Position numbers and translations under genes: made by a program. The notes below the pieces were generated by a model. It was not told the origin of the DNA. It was given only the letters and a program-made list of their open reading frames with translations, and ran no database searches. Below, one piece after another: positions 47,961-55,073 of a stretch of 64,000 bases of DNA. The DNA comes from Gemmatimonadota bacterium (GTDB lineage Bacteria > Gemmatimonadota > Gemmatimonadetes > Longimicrobiales > Gaopeijiaceae). Position 1 is the stretch's first letter. Every line of letters starts with the position of its first letter. Location of the stretch: the NCBI GenBank assembly GCA_022822425.1, contig JAJEBS010000247.1, forward strand, positions 1-64,000, given 5' to 3'.

Positions 47961-49555
47961 GCGAAGAACCCGTGCAGGAACCAGCGCGGCGGAGAACCGG
48001 AGCCGTCGCCGGGGCGTTCACAATAGAGCCAGTAGCGCCGGCCTTCCTCATCTCCGGCCAGGTAGTAGTCGCGGGAAGGGGCGTCCCCCAGCCACCATTC
48101 GCACTCCAGCCGCTCGGGCCCCTCGGTCACGCGCAGCCGGTACCGCCGCCCGCGCCACCGGAAGAAGACCGGCGCGCCCGTTGGCGCCATCCCGCCGGAT
48201 TCGCGGGCGACGGCCTCCACCCGTTCCGGGGGAGACAGCAGGCGCACCGGCCGATGCCGTCCTTCCGGCCAGCCCGGGACGGGAACCTGCGGCGCGGCCA
48301 GAGGTTCACGCAGCTCGACCGCGCTCTCGGGCAGCCAGCTCTGGCGCGGGACCGGACAGGCGACGCTTTCGAACCCGAAGCGGTTCCCCAGCCGGTCGAG
48401 GAGGCCGGCCAGTTCTTCGCGGCCCGTCCCACCCTCTCCTCCGATCCATCCGCCGCAGCCCGCTGCTGCTGCTTCGGCCCGCGCGAACCAGTCCTCCTGC
48501 TCCTCCTCGACGACCTCGACCACTTCGGCGGACAACACCATCTCCTCGATGCCGAAACCCGGGTCGATCCGCTCCAGCTTCCCGGAGAGCAGGTTCATGA
48601 GGAGCCTTGAGCGGCGCAGGGGTCGGCTGGTACCCGCCACCAGAACCGAACGCGCTCCATCCCCTCGATGGCAGACGAGCCGCATGCGCCGCACGCCCTC
48701 GCCTGCCCGGCTCAGGTTCCGGCACAGATCCTCCAGCAGGGCTTCCACCGCCGCGTGGATGGCGTCCACTGTCGAGATCGGCTCCGCAAAGGCACGGCGG
48801 GCCTCGCGCGGAAGCGGAGGCGGAAGAGAGATGACCGGTTCCCGAGCGAAGCCGAGAGCCTGCTCCAGACGGCGGCGCGGGGCAGGGCCGAACCTCTTCG
48901 CCAGGGCTCCGGGGTCGAAGGGATAGAGGGCTCCGATCCTGTCCAGGCCGAAGGAAACCAGTGCCTCCACGACATCGGTATCGAGCCTGAGGGCGGCGAC
49001 GGGAAGCCGGGACAGTGCCTCCCTCACCTCGTCCGGACCCGCGGACCGGGGCACGATGGCCGGAGACTCCTCGCCGTGGCGGGCCAGCGCCCAGGCCGCC
49101 CCGGGCGTGCCGGCGAGCGCCAGCCGAGAGGTGAGCCCAAGCCCCCCCAACCCCGCTCCCAGCGCCGCCAGCAGCTCCTCCTCGCCGCCATGGAGATGCG
49201 TGCACCCCCCGACATCGAGGAAGAGCCCGTCCGCGCCGGCCGGCATGACCCGGGGGGTGAAGCCGTCCGCCCACCGGGCCAGCCGCTTCAGCGCATGGGC
49301 GTCGGCGGCGGGATCGGCGGGGTGGGCGATCACGTCGGGCGCGATGGCCCGCCCGTCGGCCAGCGGCATGCCCGGCGCCAGCCCCGCCCCCGCCGCGAGC
49401 GGGTTGACCGCCTCGATCATCAGCCGCCCCCGCTGCTCGCCGATGGTCACGAAGGGCCGGGTGCGCGCCTCGGGACAGCGCCAGGCCAGCCTCTCCACCG
49501 GCCACCAGGGGAACCAGGCGACAAGGATGCGGCGGGGGGTGAAAAGGACGCTCAT
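47957..49555 (-). CDS. imuB: ImuB, catalytically inactive Y-family polymerase-like protein
   Basis: A 532-residue protein with an N-terminal Y-family fold (LVAWFPWWPVERLAWRC, ADGLFLDVGGCTHLHGG) in which the acidic catalytic residues are not in the usual places, as in other ImuB proteins. ImuB acts as a hub joining DnaE2 to the beta clamp. The C-terminal part (GRRYRLRVTEGPERLECEWW, RDYYLAGDEEGRRYWLYCE) is the conserved ImuB C-terminal region. I see no obvious QLxLF clamp motif. It starts 14 bases after imuA and overlaps dnaE2 by 4 nt. Confidence 0.92.
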   Translation of the reverse strand: MSVLFTPRRILVAWFPWWPVERLAWRCPEARTRPFVTIGEQRGRLMIEAVNPLAAGAGLAPGMPLADGRAIAPDVIAHPADPAADAHALKRLARWADGFTPRVMPAGADGLFLDVGGCTHLHGGEEELLAALGAGLGGLGLTSRLALAGTPGAAWALARHGEESPAIVPRSAGPDEVREALSRLPVAALRLDTDVVEALVSFGLDRIGALYPFDPGALAKRFGPAPRRRLEQALGFAREPVISLPPPLPREARRAFAEPISTVDAIHAAVEALLEDLCRNLSRAGEGVRRMRLVCHRGDGARSVLVAGTSRPLRRSRLLMNLLSGKLERIDPGFGIEEMVLSAEVVEVVEEEQEDWFARAEAAAAGCGGWIGGEGGTGREELAGLLDRLGNRFGFESVACPVPRQSWLPESAVELREPLAAPQVPVPGWPEGRHRPVRLLSPPERVEAVARESGGMAPTGAPVFFRWRGRRYRLRVTEGPERLECEWWLGDAPSRDYYLAGDEEGRRYWLYCERPGDGSGSPPRWFLHGFFA

Positions 49556-49569
49556 GGGTTTCGGCCGGG

Positions 49570-50238
49570 TCAGCCGGCGCGGCGCGCAAGATCGCGGGCA
49601 GCCATCCCCACCACCCAACACCCCGGTCTTCCTCCCCGGCAGTGCACCACTTCCACGCGCCACCGGGTCAGCCCGGTCCCCGGAACGGTGGTGACCCGCC
49701 ACCGGCTGTCGGCCGTGGGTACCCTGACCCGGCCCGCTCCTCCTGCCCCGGCTTCAGGCCACAGCACCAGCCCGGGCACGCCCGAGCCTTCGGCGGCCAG
49801 CATCAGGCGCCGGGAGGCCGCCCGGTCGAGAGTGTCCAACTCCGCCACGACCCCCCTCAGGGCCCGGCAGCGCAGCGCCTCCTCCATGGCCCACAGCATG
49901 TCGGCCCGCCGCCGCAGCCTCGAAGCGACCAGCAACCGCCCCGGTTCGATCCCGTATCGGACCAGCCCCGGCAGATAGAGGTCATTCCCGCGCGCCAGCC
50001 ACAGGAGCGGCCCGCCGGCACGGGCCAGGAGGACGGCGCAGAAACCGGTCGCGGCTTCGTCCCCGCCGATCTCATGGACGCACCCCGCGCGCAGCCCGCC
50101 TCCGGGCAGGGCGCCATCGATTTCCGGGATGCCCAGCGGCAGGCACGCCGCCCCGGCTTCGCCCGGAATCTCGATCCGGCGGATCTCTTCGCGCAGCGCC
50201 TCCAGCGCTCGCCGCTTCGTCTTCGGCACGTGAGACAT
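49570..50238 (-). CDS. imuA: ImuA, RecA-like mutasome accessory protein
   Basis: A 222-residue protein of the ImuA/SulA-RecA-like family: LPLGIPEIDGALPGGGLRAGCVHEI is the RecA-like opening, without an intact Walker A, and LLWLARGNDLYLPGLVRYGI and EALRCRALRGVVAELD follow. It is required for ImuB/DnaE2 mutagenesis. I place the start at ATG 50238, giving MSHVPKTKRRAL, and not at the track start, which would include the promoter. It is the first gene of imuA-imuB-dnaE2. Confidence 0.88.
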   Translation of the reverse strand: MSHVPKTKRRALEALREEIRRIEIPGEAGAACLPLGIPEIDGALPGGGLRAGCVHEIGGDEAATGFCAVLLARAGGPLLWLARGNDLYLPGLVRYGIEPGRLLVASRLRRRADMLWAMEEALRCRALRGVVAELDTLDRAASRRLMLAAEGSGVPGLVLWPEAGAGGAGRVRVPTADSRWRVTTVPGTGLTRWRVEVVHCRGGRPGCWVVGMAARDLARRAG

Positions 50239-50246
50239 GGGCCGAC

Positions 50247-50285
50247 AAGATACCGAAGAAAAACCGTAAGTGTCAAATGGCGGTT
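50247..50285 (-). promoter_or_regulatory. imuA promoter with overlapping dyad
   Basis: On the minus strand, TTGACA (complement of 50271-50276) and TATCTT (complement of 50247-50252) with an 18-base spacer, 9 bases before the ATG. A dyad AACCG-N14-CGGTT at 50262-50285 covers the -35 box, where a LexA-like repressor could bind. No classical E. coli or Gram-positive SOS box is present. Confidence 0.6.
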
Positions 50286-50475
50286 CCTTGCTCTCGAGCG
50301 CTCCAAAAACATGCAAATGGCGCGAAAAGCAGCATCAACACGACGGAAACGCGGGTCCGAACCATCCCATCCCGGAAAGGGTAGGATGACGTGTGGCAGG
50401 GTTCGTTCTCTTCTTCGCGTAATCGGACTACCGCGGAGGGAACGCCGCCAATCCCATTCTCAGGAGCTTCGGACA

Positions 50476-51153
50476 ATGTCCTCAAAGAAAAATCGTCAGC
50501 CGATATCCTTCGGACTCCTCCTCGTCCTGCTGCTCGTCCCGACCACCCTCGCGCTGACGGCCTGCGAAAGCTCTACAGAGCCGGACGGGGACCAGATGAC
50601 CCAGAACGAAGCCAACGCCCTCGTGCAGGGGCTGTACGGTGGAAGCCTTCTGTCCTACGGAGGGCTGCTTCTCCAGGCCGATCCGGAAATGCTCACGCTC
50701 GTTCCGCCTGGAGCGCCTCTTCCCCTGGAGGGTGCCGCTCCCTGCACCGGAGGCGGCGAAGCCGGGTTCTCGGGAAGTGCGACGATCTCCATAAACGAGG
50801 CTCAGGGTTCCATAGAGCTGGCGCTGGCGGGGACCCTGACCCCCAGCGGCTGCACGTTCACCGGCGGTGGCGCCACCTTCGTCCTGGACAGCGATCCGGG
50901 TCTGGCACAGACGGGCACCATCTTCATTTCACTGGAAGCCTTCAGCTTCTCGATCAACATCATGTCTACCGGTTCGTTCAGCTGGACGAGCGGGACCAGG
51001 TCGGGCAGCTGCGATCTCGACAACACCATCACCTCCGAAATATCGCTCATGGATGCCGCCCTCAGCGGCACCGTTCCGACCGCGATGATCACCGGCTCCG
51101 TATGCGGCCTCAGCGTCAACCGTGACATCGAACTGACTGCCATGACCTCCTGA
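50476..51153 (+). CDS. putative lipoprotein of unknown function
   Basis: A 225-residue exported protein. The signal sequence FGLLLVLLLVPTTLALTAC ends in a lipobox with Cys near residue 30. The mature part is Ser/Gly/Thr-rich with beta-strand-like segments (GFSGSATISINEAQGSIELALAG, GTIFISLEAFSFSINIMS) and several cysteines that could form disulfides. I do not recognise the family. ATG 50476 lies 9 nt after AGGAG. It is divergent from imuA and followed by a hairpin. Confidence 0.7.
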   Translation: MSSKKNRQPISFGLLLVLLLVPTTLALTACESSTEPDGDQMTQNEANALVQGLYGGSLLSYGGLLLQADPEMLTLVPPGAPLPLEGAAPCTGGGEAGFSGSATISINEAQGSIELALAGTLTPSGCTFTGGGATFVLDSDPGLAQTGTIFISLEAFSFSINIMSTGSFSWTSGTRSGSCDLDNTITSEISLMDAALSGTVPTAMITGSVCGLSVNRDIELTAMTS

Positions 51154-51160
51154 CGCGGAC

Positions 51161-51197
51161 AAACCGCCGGGGACATCCCGACGGCTCGGCGGGTTTT
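51161..51197 (+). terminator. intrinsic terminator after the lipoprotein gene
   Basis: CCGCCG pairs with CGGCGG around an inner GGGACATCCC hairpin, followed by GTTTT, starting 8 bases after the stop codon. Confidence 0.55.
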
Positions 51198-51267
51198 CAC
51201 GTTTCCGCATCTGCAGGACGGGCCGACAGGCACCGTCGAGTCCCTTCCGGAGAAGTTCACTCGGGCC

Positions 51268-51297
51268 TTGCGATGATATATCGGTAATCGATATAAT
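51268..51297 (+). promoter_or_regulatory. promoter with embedded inverted repeat, upstream of the PadR operon
   Basis: TTGCGA at 51268-51273 and a perfect TATAAT at 51292-51297, spacer 18 bases. Inside the spacer and -10 is the perfect dyad TATATCG-GTAAT-CGATATA (51277-51295), and similar GATATG elements continue to about 51325. A dyad between -35 and -10 is the normal position for a repressor, and a PadR gene is second in the operon. The assignment to PadR is an inference. Shine-Dalgarno GGGAGGAGG follows at 51334. Confidence 0.65.
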
Positions 51298-51350
51298 GTT
51301 GTCTGATATGACGGTGGCCGATATGTTGTCCCCGGGAGGAGGTTTCGGAA

Positions 51351-53495
51351 ATGCGCAAGCGTTCGCGTTTCATCCGGCCACGCGGCGTCATGCAGCGTCG
51401 CTCATCGCAAGCAGGCATTCCATGGATCGCCGCCTTGCTGACGCTGACTACCAGTTCGTGCGACCCGGCGGGCCGCGATGCCCAACCTGCGCCTGCGCGC
51501 GATTCCGCGGGCGTGACCATCATCGACAACGACGGCCCCGACGAAATGCTTGACATCCGAGCCGTGCGAACGGTCGATCTCGTACCCCCCGACAGCGCGC
51601 TTACGGCGGTTCCGTGGGGTGTGGCCGCGGATCCGATGACAGGCCGGATCTACCTGGCGGACTGGACAGGGGAGAGAGTCGTGGCCTTCGACGCTTCAGG
51701 AGCCTATGCAGGCAGCTACGGACGCTCGGGGGACGGACCCGGAGAGTTTCGCAATCCCGCCGCCGTATCCATGGACCCGTACGGAGCTCTCACGGTGTGG
51801 GACACCGGCCGGCAGATCCTGAATCGCTGGTCGAGCGAGGGCGATCTCCTGAACGAGCAGCGCCCGGAGCTGGCCTACTGGGGTCCGGGATTCGCGATCG
51901 GAAGCGACTGGCTCGCCACGGTGACGAGCGCCACGTCGTCATCGGGAATGGTCACGGAGCAGCGACTCGTCGTCGAGAGAGGACAAACGACGACGACGCT
52001 GCACGAGGTCCCGATGGAACTGGCGGTCATGGAGTTCGGCGGCGGATCCTTTCCGGGGCCCAGGGTGCTTGCTCCCTCGGTCATCTGGACGCACCGGGGA
52101 GACTCCATCTTTTTCCTGAACGGGCCGGGCTATCGCATCGACAAGCATGCCGGCGGCTCGGTGGTGTCGAGCATCAGACGGTCCGTGGATCCGATCGACG
52201 TTACACGGGAGATGGCCGTAAGAGGTGCGGAGTTCGGCCCCGGTCCCTATGGAATGTTCATGCGGCGCTTCGGGCTGGAGGCGGAGGATATCGTGGCCGC
52301 GGTCGGATACGAGGAGCAGGTCTCGCCGGTGCTGAGTATGGTCGCAGCTCCCGGAGGCCGGCTGTGGGTGACGCGCAGCACCGACGGAATGACGCCCCGC
52401 ATCGTCGACATCCTCGATTCCTCCGGAGGGTACGCGGGCTCGTTCGAGCTGCCCGGGGTTCCCGTTGCGTTCATCTCCGACTCGATCTTCGCGGGTCTCC
52501 GCCTGGAGGAAACCGGAGAGACGATCGTATCGCTCTACCGTCTGGCCGATGCGGACTCCAGTCGGGAGCCGGCGGACTCCGGTCGGGAGCTGGCGACGGA
52601 GAGCGGTGCGGCCGTGAACCCGCCGGTTCCGACATCGGCCGGATTTCACGAGTTCCGCGACTGCCCGGAATGCCCCCTGATGGTCGAACTGCCTCCAGGC
52701 GAGTTCGTGATGGGACGAGGCGCGCACGAGCAGCCGGATCCCGGAAACCCGCCGCCACCCGAGTGGCTGGTGGAGGCGCAGAACCCGCCCACCGAGGTGC
52801 GGATCGCTTACTCCTTCGCCATCGGCAAGTACGAGGTGACGTTCGGGGAATGGGACCTCTGCGTCGACGCCGGAGGGTGCACGTATGTGCCCGGCGACAA
52901 CGGCTGGGGACGCGGCGACCGGCCGGTGATCAACCTCGCCCGTCCCGATGTCGACCAGTACGTCACATGGATCGGCGAGCGCACGGGCCGGGCCTACCGC
53001 CTGCCCAGCGAGGCGGAGTGGGAATACGCCGCGCGAGGCGGCACGACGACAACCCGCTACTGGGGGGACGGGCCCGGCGCCGGCATGCTCACCTGTGAAG
53101 GCTGCCCGGGCCGCCGATGGGAACTCAGGAACACAACTCCCGCAGGGTCGTTCCCGGCCAACCCGTTCGGACTCCACGACACAATCGGGAACGTGACGGA
53201 ATGGGTTGCCGATTGCTGGAATGCCACTCACGCCGGTAATCCCGGCGACGGCTCCGCGAGGATAGAAGAATCTCCATGGTGGCAGGACGGCGGTTGCATA
53301 CGGCCTGTCAAGCGAGGCAGCAGCTGGTCATCCTACTCGTGGTCGGTAACGGCCGCCTACCGCCGCTACCATTGGCCGGGCCCGTGGAACGACCGGGAAA
53401 CCATGACCGGCTTCCGACTGGTTCGACCCATCGCATCGGACCCGGCGGACGGTCCAGCACTCGACGCGCACTCACGGAGGCAAGATCAGCCATGA
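51351..53495 (+). CDS. beta-propeller fused to a formylglycine-generating-enzyme-like domain
   Basis: A 714-residue exported protein. The N-terminus (Arg-rich start, then SSCDPAGRDAQPAPARDSAG) indicates a lipoprotein-like signal. Residues about 50-400 are a six-bladed propeller closely related to the protein at 22755 (AGVTIIDN, GRSGDGPGEF). A short Ser/Glu linker leads to residues about 430-710, an FGE/SUMF1-type domain: ECPLMVELPPGEFVMGRG, IGKYEVTFGEWDLC, YRLPSEAEWEYAARGG, FGLHDTIGNVTEWVADCW, MTGFRLVRP. The Cys pair of catalytic FGE is not found (VKRGSSWSSYSWSV), so it is probably a binding domain. It is the first gene of a four-gene operon; its stop overlaps the PadR gene by 4 nt. Confidence 0.82.
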   Translation: MRKRSRFIRPRGVMQRRSSQAGIPWIAALLTLTTSSCDPAGRDAQPAPARDSAGVTIIDNDGPDEMLDIRAVRTVDLVPPDSALTAVPWGVAADPMTGRIYLADWTGERVVAFDASGAYAGSYGRSGDGPGEFRNPAAVSMDPYGALTVWDTGRQILNRWSSEGDLLNEQRPELAYWGPGFAIGSDWLATVTSATSSSGMVTEQRLVVERGQTTTTLHEVPMELAVMEFGGGSFPGPRVLAPSVIWTHRGDSIFFLNGPGYRIDKHAGGSVVSSIRRSVDPIDVTREMAVRGAEFGPGPYGMFMRRFGLEAEDIVAAVGYEEQVSPVLSMVAAPGGRLWVTRSTDGMTPRIVDILDSSGGYAGSFELPGVPVAFISDSIFAGLRLEETGETIVSLYRLADADSSREPADSGRELATESGAAVNPPVPTSAGFHEFRDCPECPLMVELPPGEFVMGRGAHEQPDPGNPPPPEWLVEAQNPPTEVRIAYSFAIGKYEVTFGEWDLCVDAGGCTYVPGDNGWGRGDRPVINLARPDVDQYVTWIGERTGRAYRLPSEAEWEYAARGGTTTTRYWGDGPGAGMLTCEGCPGRRWELRNTTPAGSFPANPFGLHDTIGNVTEWVADCWNATHAGNPGDGSARIEESPWWQDGGCIRPVKRGSSWSSYSWSVTAAYRRYHWPGPWNDRETMTGFRLVRPIASDPADGPALDAHSRRQDQP

Positions 53496-53863
53496 GCGAA
53501 ACACACCCCACCGGCGACCAGGAATTCGACGCGCAGGGCTTCGCCCGGGGAATCCACGAGCTGCTGGTCCTCGCCGCGCTGCGGGAGAGCCCCAGGCACG
53601 GCTACCAGATCGCCCTGGACGTGGAGGCGCACAGCAACGGGGTCTTCCGGTTCCGGCACGGCACCCTGTATCCGATCCTGCACCGGATGGAGGGGAACGG
53701 GCTCATCCAGGGCCGCTGGTCGAGCGGGGGCGGGCGGAGGAGGAAGGTATATTCGCTCACCGACATCGGCCGCAGGCACCTCAGCGGAGAAACGGACCGG
53801 GTTCAGGAGATCCTGTCCGGGCTCATGCGGATGCTTCGCCGCGCGCGGGAGCTCCCGGCGTGA
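53492..53863 (+). CDS. PadR-family transcriptional regulator
   Basis: A 123-residue winged-helix regulator: HELLVLAALRESPRHGYQIALDVE, then RFRHGTLYPILHRMEGNGLIQGRW, then RRRKVYSLTDIGRRHL, the PadR N-terminal domain. Such regulators often sit with membrane-protein genes and repress their own operon. GGAGG precedes the ATG by 11 nt. It overlaps both neighbours by 4 nt (ATGA before, GTGA after). The inverted repeat in the operon promoter is a likely target. Confidence 0.9.
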   Translation: MSETHPTGDQEFDAQGFARGIHELLVLAALRESPRHGYQIALDVEAHSNGVFRFRHGTLYPILHRMEGNGLIQGRWSSGGGRRRKVYSLTDIGRRHLSGETDRVQEILSGLMRMLRRARELPA

Positions 53864-54675
53864 GTGCGTTCCAGCCGACGCTTCGCAGGTTGGACCGCGA
53901 TCTGACGGTTCCCATTCCGGACCGCCTCAGGATCCTGCGCGAGCTCGAGTACGACCTCGAGGCGCTCTCCGGCGAACTCGAAGCCCGGGGTACGCCCCAG
54001 GACGAAGCCCGCGCCCGTGCGCTGGACGCCCTCGTACCGGATGGGGCGACGCTCCGCGAACTCGACCGCCTCCACGCCTCCCACTACCGCCGGCTCACCC
54101 GCCACTTCAGCCCCGGCCGCCTGCGAACCATCGAGCGGTCGGCGCTGGCCCTAGCCACCGCGGTTGTGCTCTTCGCGGAGACCTTCCTGCTCCTGCGGGC
54201 CGACTGGCTCCGCCATGCATCGCCCTTCCTGTGGCCGGTTCTCGGGCTGGGCACACTCCTTTTCGCAGCCATCGCCACGCTTTCGTTCAGGCTGTGGGTC
54301 AAGCGCGACCACCAGGATCCGGCCGCGAACCTCCGCGTCATCCTGTTCCTGTCCGGCCTGACGCTCGCCACCGGCATCTTCGGCGCCCTTGCCGACCTCC
54401 TGCGGCTCGCGGGGGTTCTGGAGGCCGAGCCCGGACTGGCCGGATCGCTCCTGCTCGAATGGCTGCCCGCGAGCAGCGTCCTGCTCTCGTTCTCACTGCT
54501 CCTGGCCCTCGCCGGAGGGCTGGCCTGGTTCATTCCGGCACACTGGCTCGCACTTGTTTCCGGCGCGCACGCCGAGCTGCTGGGCCATCCCATGCCGGAC
54601 GCTCGCCCCGGGGCGCCGCGGTCACTCGACCCTGCGCGTCCACACCAACCCGCATCCCTGGGAGAATCATCATGA
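53860..54675 (+). CDS. membrane protein with N-terminal helical HAAS-like domain
   Basis: A 271-residue protein: residues 1-90 are a soluble helical domain (RILRELEYDLEALSGELEARG, EARARALDALVPDG) like the HAAS/DUF1700 regions that accompany PadR regulators. It is followed by four transmembrane segments (SALALATAVVLFAETFLLL, WPVLGLGTLLFAAIATLSF, VILFLSGLTLATGIFGALA, SSVLLSFSLLLALAGGLAWF). No enzymatic motif is seen. Its GTG start overlaps the PadR stop and its own end overlaps the TolQ-like gene (ATGA). Confidence 0.75.
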   Translation: MSAFQPTLRRLDRDLTVPIPDRLRILRELEYDLEALSGELEARGTPQDEARARALDALVPDGATLRELDRLHASHYRRLTRHFSPGRLRTIERSALALATAVVLFAETFLLLRADWLRHASPFLWPVLGLGTLLFAAIATLSFRLWVKRDHQDPAANLRVILFLSGLTLATGIFGALADLLRLAGVLEAEPGLAGSLLLEWLPASSVLLSFSLLLALAGGLAWFIPAHWLALVSGAHAELLGHPMPDARPGAPRSLDPARPHQPASLGESS

Positions 54676-55073
54676 CCGCGATGGAAGCCTTCGAAGCCCT
54701 CGGCGTCATCCGCTGGCCACTCACCTTCTCGCTGCTGGTGGTCGTCGCCCTGGCGCTGTGGTCGCTCGCGCTGGTGTGGCACAGTGCCATGCCGGGCCGG
54801 CACGCCAAGGCCTGGATCGACGCCATCCTGTTCTGGGGAGGGTTCGCGGCCATCAGCGGCGTGCTGGGCACACTGGTCGGCATCATCATCACCTTCCAGT
54901 TCATCGAGTTGGCCGGCGAGGTCGTGGCGACGCTGGTGGCGGGAGGCATCAAGGTCGCGCTCCTCAGTTCGGCGCTCGGCACCCTGATCCTGGCCGTCGC
55001 TTCCCTGCTCTGGTTTGGACTGCAACTGCGCTGGCGCTTCCTGGTCGCGGAACACGCGGGCGGTCCGGCGTAG
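54672..55073 (+). CDS. minimal MotA/TolQ/ExbB-like membrane protein
   Basis: A 133-residue protein with three transmembrane helices. The segment GVLGTLVGIIITFQFIELAGEV, continuing into ATLVAGGIKVALLSSALGTLI, is nearly the same as the channel core of the TolQ-like protein at 35094, but the long cytoplasmic domain of TolQ/ExbB is absent. No ExbD/TolR partner is near. It is the last gene of the PadR operon and ends next to the convergent DUF5916 gene. Confidence 0.75.
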   Translation: MTAMEAFEALGVIRWPLTFSLLVVVALALWSLALVWHSAMPGRHAKAWIDAILFWGGFAAISGVLGTLVGIIITFQFIELAGEVVATLVAGGIKVALLSSALGTLILAVASLLWFGLQLRWRFLVAEHAGGPA

